A stretch of DNA of 43,597 bases, from positions 1 to 43,597 of the forward strand of contig SVRM01000026.1 of NCBI GenBank assembly GCA_015064785.1, in the 5' to 3' direction. Below, in pieces: positions 1 through 8,260 of this stretch. The notes under the pieces were generated by a model that made no database searches, had not been told where the DNA came from, and saw only the letters and a program-made list of their open reading frames with translations. Numbering within the stretch: position 1 is the stretch's first letter; every line of letters starts with the position of its first letter. The position numbers were made by a program, and so were the translations under genes. This DNA is from Oscillospiraceae bacterium. GTDB lineage: Bacteria; Bacillota; Clostridia; Oscillospirales; CAG-272.

Positions 1-123
1 GGCTTAGTCAGTCTTTCGGATTACTACCTAAAGGTAGCACATAGTTGATTTTGAATTGAACCGCCGTATGCCGAACGGCACGTACGGTGGTGTGAGAGGC
101 GGATTAAATTCCGCCTACTCTAT
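1..123 (+). ncRNA. Group II intron 3' end (domains V and VI)
   Basis: Positions about 59-92 fold as a group II intron domain V: a long stem with the 5' arm reading CCGCCGTATGCC, a GAAC tetraloop, and the 3' arm GGCACGTACGGTGG with the usual two-base internal bulge. Positions 93-121 then fold as domain VI (GAG-AGGCGGA paired with TCCGCCT-CTC), with an unpaired A at 117, 7 nt inside the expected AY 3' end (AT at 122-123). This order, spacing and bulged branch-point A are hallmarks of self-splicing bacterial group II introns. The catalytic 5' domains and any reverse transcriptase/maturase would lie left of the window. A short hairpin (CTACCT/AGGTAG) at about 26-37 may belong to the end of domain IV. 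Intron class cannot be decided from this fragment. Confidence 0.8.
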
Positions 124-144
124 TTTTTTGAATGTTTTCGGAGA

Positions 145-1236
145 TCAGCGGCTCCACTTCTCCACGCATTCGAGGATATGCTCGCCGGCCGCGCGATTCG
201 TACACCAGCCGGAGATGAACAGACCCGCCGGATCCAGCGTCTTAACAAGACGTTCAAGGTCGGGCAGATTGTATTCACCGAATGCACCAAGCAGAACGAT
301 GTTCTTGTTCTTGGACTGAATCTTTTTGTACATATCATGCCAGCACGGATTGAGCATATCCGGTTTGCCGGAGCCGGGTGTCCACTGAATGCCGTTCAGA
401 CGCGGAATGTCGAGCAGCATATCGAGATGACAGATCTCGCCAATGCCGTCCAGATGGTAAATCGACCGCGGCAGATATTCCGTCTGTGCAACGAGATCAT
501 CAAGAACAAATTGCTCAAACTGCGACGGGGAGATCATTGCACAGAAGTCACATTGCAGCGGGAACCAGGGCTTCTTTGAATGAATGTTCATCCAGCTGGT
601 GTACGGCAGACCGGTCGAACCGACCAATGCAATCTGACGGTCGAATGCTTCAAACCACAGCTTCAGAACAAGACGGCTCAACTCCCGGACCTCATCCGGA
701 TAGTCATAAAGGTCGTAAAGCAGATTTTCTGTGCCGCGCAGTGAGGCCACGATGTCCATGATACCGCCGAGGTCTGTAACCGAGACGGGGAAATTGCCGT
801 CTGGCAGACAGTGCCGCTGGATCCGTTCCAGATGCTGCCACAACTCGCTCTGCGGATTGAAGCGGATCTCGGGCAGATTGTCCCAGTCACGGATGATCGG
901 ATCCTGATCAAACCAGACCGTATTCGGTGCCAGAACATAACTGCCGCCGATGCACGCAGCCAGCATACCCGGACCGAGGTTGGCAAACAGGTTTGGAACA
1001 CCCTCTGCAAGATAACCGTAACGGGTTGCCTGCGCATGTGCCATTTCGAGAATAAAGTCGGCATCCAGCCATTTCTGCTGCACATCGCGCGGCGGTCTCT
1101 GCCATGAGGTATCCTCGCATACCGTCAGATTCAGAATCGGTCTGCCAATGGAGCGATGCTCCCAGAATGCCTCATAATTTTCAAGAGCTGCGGCAAATTT
1201 CTGCATAAACATAAGCGCATTTCCGGACACCGTCAT
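145..1236 (-). CDS. Uroporphyrinogen decarboxylase-like (UroD/MtaA superfamily) protein
   Basis: A protein of about 363 residues with the fold signature of the UroD/methyltransferase superfamily: GGIMDIVASLRGTENLLYDL in the middle, HLDG and GIQWTPGSGKPD towards the C-terminus, and a terminal segment resembling the corrinoid or cobalamin-dependent methyltransferase branch (MtaA/CmuA-like). There are no other haem biosynthesis genes nearby, so a true haem enzyme is unlikely; many gut Clostridia carry such paralogues next to carbohydrate or methylated-compound genes. Start choice: an ATG at 1236 is preceded directly by a TTG at 1239, and the AAGGAAG ribosome binding site at 1254-1260 is 14-17 nt away, so either codon could start. 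Its own promoter is at 1281-1309. The stop codon lies about 20 nt from the group II intron end, so the natural terminator may have been displaced. Substrate unknown. Confidence 0.8.
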   Translation of the reverse strand: MTVSGNALMFMQKFAAALENYEAFWEHRSIGRPILNLTVCEDTSWQRPPRDVQQKWLDADFILEMAHAQATRYGYLAEGVPNLFANLGPGMLAACIGGSYVLAPNTVWFDQDPIIRDWDNLPEIRFNPQSELWQHLERIQRHCLPDGNFPVSVTDLGGIMDIVASLRGTENLLYDLYDYPDEVRELSRLVLKLWFEAFDRQIALVGSTGLPYTSWMNIHSKKPWFPLQCDFCAMISPSQFEQFVLDDLVAQTEYLPRSIYHLDGIGEICHLDMLLDIPRLNGIQWTPGSGKPDMLNPCWHDMYKKIQSKNKNIVLLGAFGEYNLPDLERLVKTLDPAGLFISGWCTNRAAGEHILECVEKWSR

Positions 1237-1280
1237 CAATGTACCCGACGGTGCTTCCTTTCTGGTTTCATTTCCTTTTC

Positions 1281-1309
1281 ATTATATCATAAAAATTTCG
1301 GTTTGAAAA
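1281..1309 (-). promoter_or_regulatory. Promoter for the UroD-like gene
   Basis: On the minus strand: -35 TTTTCA (1304-1309), 17-nt spacer, perfect -10 TATAAT (1281-1286) preceded by TGA, giving an extended -10 (TGnTATAAT) that compensates for the weak -35. Confidence 0.6.
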
Positions 1310-1429
1310 GGGGTTTGCATAAGATTACAGAAATCTTTGTATCATTCGGAGAGAAATCGGTAGTTTGATGCCGCATATCCGTTTGGGGAGTTCGATATGC
1401 ACCGAAAAATACAGAATGGCAAAAAAGAC

Positions 1430-1458
1430 TTGACATTTTTATAAAAAAACTGTATAAT
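1430..1458 (+). promoter_or_regulatory. Consensus sigma-A promoter for the first solute-binding protein
   Basis: TTGACA (1430-1435), exactly 17 nt, TATAAT (1453-1458): a full consensus promoter 30 nt upstream of the ATG at 1488, followed by the ribosome binding site AAAGGAGAA (1472-1480). Confidence 0.85.
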
Positions 1459-1487
1459 AAAACAAAACGTCAAAGGAGAATCTTCCC

Positions 1488-2987
1488 ATGATCCGTAATA
1501 CGAAATCCATGGCAGCACTGCTTGCCTGTCTGCTGACGGCATCTGTATTTACAGCCTGCGGGGCGTCCGATACCGGTACACAGCCCCCTGTTACCGAAGC
1601 ACCTGCGGTATCCGCCGATACAACAGCGGAGCCGTCCGAACCGCTCATCGACTGGACCTCAGCCGGTATTGATCCGGTGGACTATAACGGTGATGACCTG
1701 CACTTCATTGTGCAGAGCATTACAGCCAACACCCATGCATGGTTTATGATGGATCCGGAGGAAACAAACGGTGAAGTCCTCAACGATGCGATCTTTGACC
1801 GAAATGCAAAGATTGAGGAGCTGTTCAACATCAAAATCACTTCCGAATACAATGATGCACCGCATACCATGATCAAAAAAGCAGTTTCTGCCGGTGACAG
1901 CGCCTATGATGCAACGCTGTGCTATCTTGGCAACCTGTCGACCATCGGTCGTGAGGGCAATCTTTACAACTGGTACGACCTGCCAAAGATCAATCTGGAA
2001 GCAGAGTGGTGGGATCAGTCGATGATTGCGCAGCTGACCTTGATGGATCAGCTGTATGCCTGCTCCGGTGCAATTTCTCCGGCGCTCAATATCCGCTGCT
2101 TTGCCATGCTGTTCAACAAGGATATGTGCTCCTCCCTCGGTATTGAAATGCCGTATCAGTACGTGCTTGACGGTACCTGGACACTCGATCGCTTCAAGGG
2201 CTATGTCACCGATATCAATTCCGATATCAACGGTGACGGCGTCATGGACTACGAAGATCGCTGGGGCTTCTTCTCCGAGGATGGAAACTCCTATATGTAC
2301 TACTGCTCCAACGGCGGTTCGGTTGTTGCCATCGACGGAGACACGGCACACCTGTCCTTCAATTCCGTACGCAATGTTGAGCTTGCCACCGAAGCCATTG
2401 CACTGACGATCAACCCCGACACCACACTGCGTGCAAATAAGATGGTCGATGCAAGTTCGCTTGGCTGGACTGCGGCATCCAACTGGTTTGCGGAAGGGAA
2501 TGCGCTGATCCGTTCGACATCATTGGAACCGATTCCGCGTGACTTCCGTGCGCTGGATGTCAATTTCGGTATCATTCCGTATCCGAAGCTCGATGAATCA
2601 CAGGAATCCTACGGTTCTATGGCAGACAATGTCAGCGGCCGTGTCATCGGTGTTCCGATCACCTCCGATGCAGAATATGTTTCCACAATTCTGGAGGTTT
2701 TGGCGGCAGAATCCGTCAATACCGTTTCCACCGCATTTTATGACCGCTGTCTGGACGGTAAGATCATGCGTGACGAAGAATCCGCGGCAATGCTCGATAT
2801 CATCTTTGAAAATAAAATCTTTGACCTTGGTTTGATTTTCAACATCGGTACTTTCAAGGATAAACTGGTTTCCCAGGAAAAGAAGGGATCAACCGATGTC
2901 ACTTCCCTGTTTGCGTCGATTGAGAAGGTCGCCCAAAAGAATCTTGAAAAGCTGCTTGCCGACTACGAGGAGCTTGCTGCAAACTGA
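1488..2987 (+). CDS. Extracellular solute-binding lipoprotein (ABC-type, sugar-like)
   Basis: 499 residues. The N-terminus is a lipoprotein signal (MIRNTKSMAALLACLLTASV) ending in the lipobox FTAC, so the mature protein is anchored by the acylated Cys 24 on the outer face of the membrane; a Ser/Thr/Pro/Ala/Glu linker follows. The body resembles family 1 extracellular solute-binding proteins as found in large numbers in Oscillospirales. Residues 246-257 (DINGDGVMDYED) form an EF-hand/dockerin-like calcium loop that recurs in all four binding proteins of this window. The C-terminal motif RDEESAAMLDIIF also recurs. No permease or ATPase gene adjoins it; the next gene is another binding protein. 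The ligand is probably an oligosaccharide, judged only from neighbours. Confidence 0.88.
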   Translation: MIRNTKSMAALLACLLTASVFTACGASDTGTQPPVTEAPAVSADTTAEPSEPLIDWTSAGIDPVDYNGDDLHFIVQSITANTHAWFMMDPEETNGEVLNDAIFDRNAKIEELFNIKITSEYNDAPHTMIKKAVSAGDSAYDATLCYLGNLSTIGREGNLYNWYDLPKINLEAEWWDQSMIAQLTLMDQLYACSGAISPALNIRCFAMLFNKDMCSSLGIEMPYQYVLDGTWTLDRFKGYVTDINSDINGDGVMDYEDRWGFFSEDGNSYMYYCSNGGSVVAIDGDTAHLSFNSVRNVELATEAIALTINPDTTLRANKMVDASSLGWTAASNWFAEGNALIRSTSLEPIPRDFRALDVNFGIIPYPKLDESQESYGSMADNVSGRVIGVPITSDAEYVSTILEVLAAESVNTVSTAFYDRCLDGKIMRDEESAAMLDIIFENKIFDLGLIFNIGTFKDKLVSQEKKGSTDVTSLFASIEKVAQKNLEKLLADYEELAAN

Positions 2988-2993
2988 TATTTC

Positions 2994-3042
2994 GCGTGAA
3001 AAATTATTTTTTCACGCCGGGTAAGCTTTCATAAACGAAAGC
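2994..3042 (+). promoter_or_regulatory. Two stem-loops in the leader between binding-protein genes
   Basis: Two adjacent inverted repeats: GCGTGAAAAA (2994-3003) with TTTTTCACGC (3008-3017), and GCTTTC (3025-3030) with GAAAGC (3037-3042). The first lies 6 nt after the stop of the upstream gene but lacks a following T tract, so it may be a weak terminator or an mRNA-stabilising or processing element. The second is nearly identical to the leader hairpin at 13226-13243. Confidence 0.45.
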
Positions 3043-3091
3043 CATGTTGTTTTTGACAAAATAGAATACAACCGAAAACGAGGTAATAAAA

Positions 3092-4534
3092 ATGAAAAAA
3101 CATGCTTCTCTGCTGTTCTTTTTAGCACTTGCCCTGCTGGCCGGCTGTAATGACGCCGCCGGTACAACAACCGAGACCAACGCACCCGACAACGATGTCG
3201 TTGATACAACAGCCGCATTCGAGGAGGCGTATGCTCTGCCGGAAGCCGATTTCGGCGGACGTGAAATCAAATTTTACGTTGCGGAGGATTTGTGTCTTTT
3301 GCCGGTCTATGAAGAAGGCGGCTCGGTTCTGGATGACGCCATCTATCTGCGCAACCGCAAGGTCGAAGAAAAATACAACTGCAAGTTTGTCTTCACCGAG
3401 GCACCCGGCATCGTCGAGACCTGGGATCCGTGGATTCAGACTTGTGAAGCGTCGATTCTTGCCGATGACAATGCCATCGATATCGCCGGCGGTTACGGCT
3501 ACCGTCTGACCGGTACTTCTGTCACCAGCGGTCTGTTCCAGAACATGAACGATCTGGAAGCATTTGACTTCTCACAGCAATGGTGGCCGCAGCATCTGAT
3601 GGAAGCGGCAAACATTGGCAACAAGCTGTTCTTCTGTCAGGGACATCTGGAGCCGTCGTTCTACCACCAGATTTATGTCATGGTCTTTGACAAGAAAATG
3701 TGTGAAAATCTGAAGATCGAGAATCTCTATGATCTTGTCAACGACGGCAAGTGGACATACTCCAAATTCCGCGAAATCGCTCTGCTCGGTGCACAGGACC
3801 TCAACGGAAACGCGACAATCGACGAAGAAGACCAGTACGGCTTTGCCATCGGTCGGAACATGGCGGTTGACGCATTCAACGATGCGTTCAATATCAAGTT
3901 TGTAAAACCCGGAGCGGACGGTATGCCAGAGCTTCTGCCGCTGTCCGAGAAGCTGTCCGAGGTCTACTATGAGCTCAACGATTTCTTTGCATCCGCCGCA
4001 GTACAGTACAACGAACGTGACAAGATTTCCTACGACACCTTCCGGGAAAGCCGCACAATGCTGATGGCGGCAACCCTGCACGGCCTGGGTGATCTGCGCT
4101 CGGTCGACCATGACTTCGGCATCATTCCCTATCCGAAGTGGAACGAGGATCAGGACGACTACTATACTTACTGTGCACTTGGCAACTCCACGGCGTACTG
4201 CATCCCCGTCACAGCGGACGGCGATGTTGCCGCAACGATTCTCGAAGCGCTGGCATACTACGGCTATCAGGACATTCTGCCCGAATACTATGAGCGTGTT
4301 CTCAAGGGACAGAGCACCCGCGACAACGAGTCCGAGGCGATGCTGGACATCATCTTCAATAATGTCAACTTTGACTTTACGCAGGTCTATTCCTTCGCAT
4401 TCGGCGATGAACGCGCACCGTCGATGCTTCTGCGTGTTGCCATCCGCAATGAAAACGACATTTCCTCCATGTTCGAGTCCGATAAGCGCGGCTTTGAGGA
4501 CATCATCGAACAGTTGATTCAAAATCTGAAATAA
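3092..4534 (+). CDS. Extracellular solute-binding lipoprotein (ABC-type)
   Basis: 480 residues, with signal MKKHASLLFFLALALLAGC (lipobox LAGC, Cys 19). It is a diverged paralogue of the protein encoded directly upstream: it shares the overall length, the FGIIPYPK motif, the RDNESEAMLDIIF C-terminal motif, and an EF-hand-like loop at 236-247 (DLNGNATIDEED), where the usual fifth-position Asp and following Gly have become Asn-Ala. Calcium binding may therefore be weaker. A 104-nt gap with two hairpins separates it from the upstream gene, and no strong promoter is visible there, so the two are probably co-transcribed and differentially expressed. A clear terminator follows at 4548. Ligand not predictable. 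Confidence 0.87.
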   Translation: MKKHASLLFFLALALLAGCNDAAGTTTETNAPDNDVVDTTAAFEEAYALPEADFGGREIKFYVAEDLCLLPVYEEGGSVLDDAIYLRNRKVEEKYNCKFVFTEAPGIVETWDPWIQTCEASILADDNAIDIAGGYGYRLTGTSVTSGLFQNMNDLEAFDFSQQWWPQHLMEAANIGNKLFFCQGHLEPSFYHQIYVMVFDKKMCENLKIENLYDLVNDGKWTYSKFREIALLGAQDLNGNATIDEEDQYGFAIGRNMAVDAFNDAFNIKFVKPGADGMPELLPLSEKLSEVYYELNDFFASAAVQYNERDKISYDTFRESRTMLMAATLHGLGDLRSVDHDFGIIPYPKWNEDQDDYYTYCALGNSTAYCIPVTADGDVAATILEALAYYGYQDILPEYYERVLKGQSTRDNESEAMLDIIFNNVNFDFTQVYSFAFGDERAPSMLLRVAIRNENDISSMFESDKRGFEDIIEQLIQNLK

Positions 4535-4547
4535 GAATGCTGTACAG

Positions 4548-4587
4548 CCGCTCCCTCGGAACTTCTCTGTCCGGGAGCGGTTGTTTT
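4548..4587 (+). terminator. Intrinsic terminator after the two binding proteins
   Basis: CCGCTCCC (4548-4555) pairs with GGGAGCGG (4573-4580), followed by TTGTTTT. Confidence 0.85.
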
Positions 4588-4629
4588 GGGCAATACGGTT
4601 TTTTTACGCAGAAAATTTTGCAAAAATGC

Positions 4630-4658
4630 TTGCGTTTTCGCCGGATATCGTTTATAAT
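4630..4658 (+). promoter_or_regulatory. Promoter for the kinase gene
   Basis: TTGCGT (4630-4635), 17 nt, TATAAT (4653-4658), just downstream of the preceding terminator and upstream of the AGGAGG ribosome binding site. Confidence 0.7.
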
Positions 4659-4691
4659 GAAAGTAATCAGGATTTAATAGGAGGACTCATC

Positions 4692-5258
4692 ATGTCAAAC
4701 GAACAAAAACCGTATGTCGTCGGTATCGGCGGCGGCACCTGTTCCGGAAAATCGACACTGACCGGGTATCTGCGTGAACGCTTTGCCGACGAAACCCCTG
4801 TAATCTTCAACATGGACGCGTATTTCATCAAGCCGTTCCAGACAACCATCGCACCGATTACCGGAAAGCCCTATCCGGAGGTCAACCATCCGTCGGCCCT
4901 GGATCTTGACCGGCTGTTTGCTGATTTCCGTTCCGCTGTTTCCAATCCCGACAACCGCCTTGTCATTGTGGAAGGACTGTTTGCGCTGTATCTTCCGGAG
5001 CTGCTCGAACACTATGATCTGAAAATTTTTGTCGATTTGAAGAGCGACGCTCGTTTAGTGCGCCGCATTCGCCGTCATCTGGAACGTGGAGATACATTTG
5101 ATGAAATTACCGACCGCTACATCGACACGGTTCGCTTCCGCCATGACGAGCTGGTCGAGCCGACCCGTTGGCGCGCCGATCTGGTGCTTAACGGCACATT
5201 CTACGGCAAGGAAGTCGACCTTGCGGAAACCGTGATCCGCGCGGGACTGCAAAAATAA
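4692..5258 (+). CDS. Uridine-kinase-like P-loop kinase (PRK/uridine kinase family)
   Basis: 188 residues from the ATG at 4692, which has an AGGAGG box about 8 nt upstream. A longer frame open from 4581 would begin inside the terminator and upstream of the promoter, so it is rejected. The Walker A motif is GGGTCSGKS (residues 13-21). NMDAYF and NHPSALDLDRL match the nucleoside-binding Asp region and the DHP motif of uridine kinases; RLVRRIRRHLERG is the lid/Arg segment, and TVRFRHDELVEPTRWRAD matches the C-terminal family block. It would phosphorylate uridine/cytidine or a small sugar-like alcohol with ATP or GTP in the cytoplasm. It is slightly shorter than typical Udk. Its location next to glycan genes leaves a carbohydrate substrate possible. 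It is followed after 44 nt by the DUF4091 gene, probably in one transcript. Confidence 0.8.
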   Translation: MSNEQKPYVVGIGGGTCSGKSTLTGYLRERFADETPVIFNMDAYFIKPFQTTIAPITGKPYPEVNHPSALDLDRLFADFRSAVSNPDNRLVIVEGLFALYLPELLEHYDLKIFVDLKSDARLVRRIRRHLERGDTFDEITDRYIDTVRFRHDELVEPTRWRADLVLNGTFYGKEVDLAETVIRAGLQK

Positions 5259-5302
5259 AACATCCAATGACAATATATCAAAATCAAAAAGGAGAAATCA
5301 TC

Positions 5303-6832
5303 ATGCGTTACACCTGTGTTGATACCGCCGAATTTTTGTATCCGGATATCACCGATTATCTGAGTGGGACCAAGGAGATCCGTATTTTGTCGCCGCGCGG
5401 TTCCTATGCCTGCGCACAGATTCTGTTCTCAGACGTCAAAACGGATATACTGACCGTTGCCGCTGACGGATGGAATCCGGAACTGTACGAAATGGTTCCC
5501 GTGTATGTCGAACGCAATCACGGTCTGGACGATAACAATTCCGCACCGCATATGCCCGAACGCCGCGCACCGTACTACATCTACGATTGCTTCAAGCCAA
5601 TTACCGACACCCTCCGCGTGGGTGACAACGGTGTTTGTGCGCTGTATCTGTCCGAATGGATTCCTGCGGACGCTGAAGTCGGCATCCGTACAGCATCCGT
5701 TCGTGTCGGGGATGTCACCATTCCCGTGACGGTTGAGGTCAGTTCTGTTGTGGTACCGGATGAAACCCTGACGATGATCGTCGGTTACAACCGCCCGTGT
5801 GTCTGCAAATATCACAATGTGGAGATGGATTCCCCTGCATTTGACGAACTCGATACCAAGTATCTGAAGATGCTGCGCCGTATGCGTCAGAATATGCTCT
5901 ATTGCCCCGGTCCCTCCGCAAAGCTGCTCGGTGACAACAAGTGGGAGATCGACTTCTCCGCCATGGAAGCATTCTTTACCAAGGCGATGTCCCTTGGCTA
6001 TACGAAGTTCAACTTTGGTCTTGGCTTCCGCCGCAGCTGGCAGGAATCGACCATTCTGGTCAACGGTATGGAATCGATGAGCTTTGAATGCTACTGCTAC
6101 CTGGCACAGATGCTGCCTGCGCTGGTTGCCTGGCTGAAGGAACACGGCTGGCTGGACGCGCTGATTCTCGGCATTGCCGACGAACCCAATAACGCCAATG
6201 CGACCGAATACCGTGCGCTGTGCGGTCTGGTCCGCAAGCTCGCACCGGAGCTGAAGCTGCTTGATGCGATGTCCTTCGGTCCGGTTCACGGTGCCATCGA
6301 TATCTGGATTCCGCTGAATGCCGAATACCAGCGTCACAGAACAGAAATTGAAACCTTCCGCACCTACGGCGACGAGATATGGTTCTACGACTGCTGCGGT
6401 CCGCGCGGCGGCGGAACAATCAACCGCTTTATGGACTATCCGCTGCTTGCCACACGTTACCATTTCTGGGCAGGCTATCGCTATAATCTGACCGGTTATC
6501 TGCACTGGGCGGCAAACTTCTATCAGCCCGGTCAGAATCCGTTTGAGCAGAGCTGTCCGGAGCATCACAATGCCGACTCTGTCTGTTATCTGCCTGCCGG
6601 CGACACGCATGTCATGTATCCTGGTGAGGGTGAGCCGTGGATGTCCGCGCGTCTCGAAGCACAGCGTGCATCTGCCGAAGAATACGAAATGCTTTGCGCA
6701 CTTGCCGCAGTTGACCGCGAAGCTGCAGATGCAATCTGCCGCTCCGTCTGCCGTGAATTCGACGATGTTGACTATGATGTGCGTCATTTCCGTGCAGCAA
6801 GAAATGCATTGATCAGAAGATTAGAGAAATAA
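5303..6832 (+). CDS. DUF4091 / GH123-like glycoside hydrolase-related protein
   Basis: 509 residues. The start at 5303 has the ribosome binding site AAAAAGGAGAAA about 6 nt upstream; an in-frame ATG at 5267 lacks one. The first ~160 residues are a beta-sandwich-like domain (repeated alternating hydrophobic strands), followed by a TIM-barrel-like region with GIADEP (D293-E294), the Asp-Glu pair expected for substrate-assisted hexosaminidase-type catalysis in GH123 and DUF4091 proteins. FWAGYRYNLTGYLHWAANFY (near residue 400) is the diagnostic DUF4091 block. There is no signal peptide, so it should act in the cytoplasm on imported oligosaccharides. Substrate unproven; N-acetylhexosaminides are a family-based guess. 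Confidence 0.82.
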   Translation: MRYTCVDTAEFLYPDITDYLSGTKEIRILSPRGSYACAQILFSDVKTDILTVAADGWNPELYEMVPVYVERNHGLDDNNSAPHMPERRAPYYIYDCFKPITDTLRVGDNGVCALYLSEWIPADAEVGIRTASVRVGDVTIPVTVEVSSVVVPDETLTMIVGYNRPCVCKYHNVEMDSPAFDELDTKYLKMLRRMRQNMLYCPGPSAKLLGDNKWEIDFSAMEAFFTKAMSLGYTKFNFGLGFRRSWQESTILVNGMESMSFECYCYLAQMLPALVAWLKEHGWLDALILGIADEPNNANATEYRALCGLVRKLAPELKLLDAMSFGPVHGAIDIWIPLNAEYQRHRTEIETFRTYGDEIWFYDCCGPRGGGTINRFMDYPLLATRYHFWAGYRYNLTGYLHWAANFYQPGQNPFEQSCPEHHNADSVCYLPAGDTHVMYPGEGEPWMSARLEAQRASAEEYEMLCALAAVDREAADAICRSVCREFDDVDYDVRHFRAARNALIRRLEK

Positions 6833-6892
6833 ACCAAGCAGTGGGACGAAAGTAACACTCCCCGTGTGTCGATGAACATATGAATGCGATAC

Positions 6893-6953
6893 AGAAAAAG
6901 GTACGCCATCCGGCCAATGTCATTTAGATAAGGCGGTATAAGTTTAGATAAGG
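6893..6953 (+). repeat. Left inverted repeat of the XRE island
   Basis: Contains two direct copies of TTTAGATAAG (6923-6932 and 6943-6952) separated by 10 nt, preceded by GAAAAAGGTACGCC. It is matched in reverse orientation at 8261-8322. Confidence 0.75.
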
Positions 6954-6961
6954 ATAATCAT

Positions 6962-7003
6962 AAAGCCTCTTCGACCAAATTTGAAAATCGAAGAGGCTTT
7001 TTC
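6962..7003. terminator. Bidirectional terminator inside the island's left end
   Basis: AAAGCCTCTTCGA (6962-6974) pairs perfectly with TCGAAGAGGCTTT (6988-7000). A-rich and T-rich edges on both sides would let it work for the XRE gene (minus) and for readthrough from the DUF4091 gene (plus). Confidence 0.8.
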
Positions 7004-7051
7004 TGTTCTCAGGATGCTTTAAAAAATCAAAAAAACGATTATTTGCCAAGA

Positions 7052-7849
7052 TCAATCGGCATAAATTCCATTCATGATAGTTTCAATTTGTAATAATATA
7101 TATTCCTGCTCCCGTAAACGCCGCTTATCAAAACCGTTTTCATTCAGTTTCTGTACTGATAAATATGTCAACCTGATAAACTCGCGGATAGATATATTCA
7201 ACTGCCGTTCCAGATCGGCACCTTCCAAAACATTGGTCAGCATAAAATCGTTTGAGCCTACTGCACCGGGCAGATTCCAAGCCTGCTCAACAGCCTGCTG
7301 CTTGTTTCCCTGCTCAAACAATATCAAACAGAGAATCTCGTTGGCACAATGCCGCCATCTGTCCTCCATACAACCATTCAAAATTTTTCTACATAATCCT
7401 TCGGCTTCATCAAGTAGCTTCGTTTTTTCATTCCCTGCCTTTGACTTTGAGTGGTACCACAGATCCGATGCAAGAAGCTGCATAAAATGCCAACAATCCG
7501 GAAATTCATGTAGTGCGGCTCGAATATGATCGATCCCTGCTTCAATATTATTTTCGACAATAAGAGTTCCGTCTTTTCTTGGTGGACACTGTCGAATTCG
7601 GTCGTATTCTTGGCATATTTCTTTTATTTTTTCTTCTTTTGCCGCCTCATCCATGCCGAGCAGGGTATCTACTGTAACCGCATAAAACCCTGCTATCTGT
7701 GGTAAGTATGTAATATCAGGCATTCCCTCAGCACGTTCCCATTTTGAAACAGCTTGTATGGTAACGCCAAGAAAATCCGCCAATTCTTCCTGTGTATTGC
7801 CATGACGTATACGTAACTCTTTCATTACTTTTGATAATTTAATTTCCAA
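7052..7849 (-). CDS. XRE-family helix-turn-helix transcriptional regulator with TPR-like C-terminus
   Basis: 265 residues. Residues about 5-65 are a Cro/C1-type HTH: MKELRIRHGNTQEELADFLG, VTIQAVSKWERAEGMPDITY and a third-helix tail. The remaining ~200 residues are helical with TPR-like repeats (AGIDHIRAALHEFPDCW, LLDEAEGLCRKILNG, EQGNKQQAVEQAWNLPG), typical of ligand- or peptide-sensing regulators. The start is a TTG at 7849-7847, supported by GAGGTGA about 6 nt upstream; the first internal ATG would cut into the HTH. It is AT-rich compared with all neighbours and lies inside the inverted-repeat-bounded island, so it was probably acquired. Targets unknown; the repeats upstream of its own promoter suggest autoregulation. 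Confidence 0.85.
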   Translation of the reverse strand: MEIKLSKVMKELRIRHGNTQEELADFLGVTIQAVSKWERAEGMPDITYLPQIAGFYAVTVDTLLGMDEAAKEEKIKEICQEYDRIRQCPPRKDGTLIVENNIEAGIDHIRAALHEFPDCWHFMQLLASDLWYHSKSKAGNEKTKLLDEAEGLCRKILNGCMEDRWRHCANEILCLILFEQGNKQQAVEQAWNLPGAVGSNDFMLTNVLEGADLERQLNISIREFIRLTYLSVQKLNENGFDKRRLREQEYILLQIETIMNGIYAD

Positions 7850-7899
7850 ATATACTCACCTCGTTAATTGTAGGGTAACAGTGCACTCGTTCCAATAAT

Positions 7900-7928
7900 A
7901 TGATATCATAATATAAAGAAAATAACAA
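7900..7928 (-). promoter_or_regulatory. Promoter of the XRE regulator
   Basis: Minus strand: -35 TTGTTA (7923-7928), 17-nt spacer, -10 TATCAT (7900-7905). Two candidate operator repeats lie immediately upstream. Confidence 0.6.
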
Positions 7929-7929
7929 G

Positions 7930-8032
7930 AAACGCTTTGTTGATGTTGCAATGAAAGTTTAAACGCTTCGTTGATAAACGGGATATTACATTTATAGTGG
8001 TTATTTTCTTGTTTTTTAAACGCTTGGTTTTT
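7930..8032. promoter_or_regulatory. Three related repeats upstream of the XRE promoter
   Basis: AAACGCTTTGTTGAT (7930-7944), AAACGCTTCGTTGAT (7961-7975) and a weaker AAACGCTTGGTTTTT (8018-8032). The first two are 31 nt apart, about three helical turns, and lie just upstream of the -35 of the XRE gene. This is the position of activator sites or of a distal operator. Binding by the XRE protein is an inference. Confidence 0.45.
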
Positions 8033-8260
8033 AGTATAATTGAGAAATATTAGTATAAATACTTCTATATTAGTACAGAACAATTCCGATATAGCTGCTT
8101 GTTTTGCCGAAAATAGCGCGTAAAACAGCTTTTTAAAAAAATAATGCTCGCACTCTATAAGAAAATCCTCCGTAAGATTTCGGACGAATCTTCATTTTGT
8201 TAGATGTGTTGCAACATTTTACATCAACACAAATAACATAAGGGCAAACCTAAAGTTCAC
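8033..8260. other. AT-rich non-coding stretch within the island
   Basis: Together with 7850-8032 this makes about 410 nt without a convincing gene. A 75-codon minus-strand frame (7856-8083) crosses the XRE promoter and repeats and is not credible. An isolated TATAAT at 8035-8040 has no good -35. Confidence 0.5.

Noticed and set aside
2994..3017. Hairpin after the first binding protein as a strong terminator
   Set aside because: The stem is AT-rich and is followed by CGGGTAAG rather than a T tract, so it is kept only as a leader stem-loop.
3053..3067. TTGACA followed by TAGAAT as a promoter for the second binding protein
   Set aside because: The spacing is only 3 nt, far from the 16-18 needed.
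5429..6787. 452-codon minus-strand frame opposite DUF4091
   Set aside because: Antisense shadow caused by codon bias; composition rich in Ile/Arg/Cys/His with no domain.
6833..6892. Target-site duplication outside the XRE island
   Set aside because: The sequences beyond the inverted repeats share only short fragments such as GCGATA, not a convincing duplication.
7856..8083. 75-codon minus-strand frame inside the island
   Set aside because: It overlaps the XRE promoter and operator-like repeats, has no ribosome binding site and no similarity to known families.
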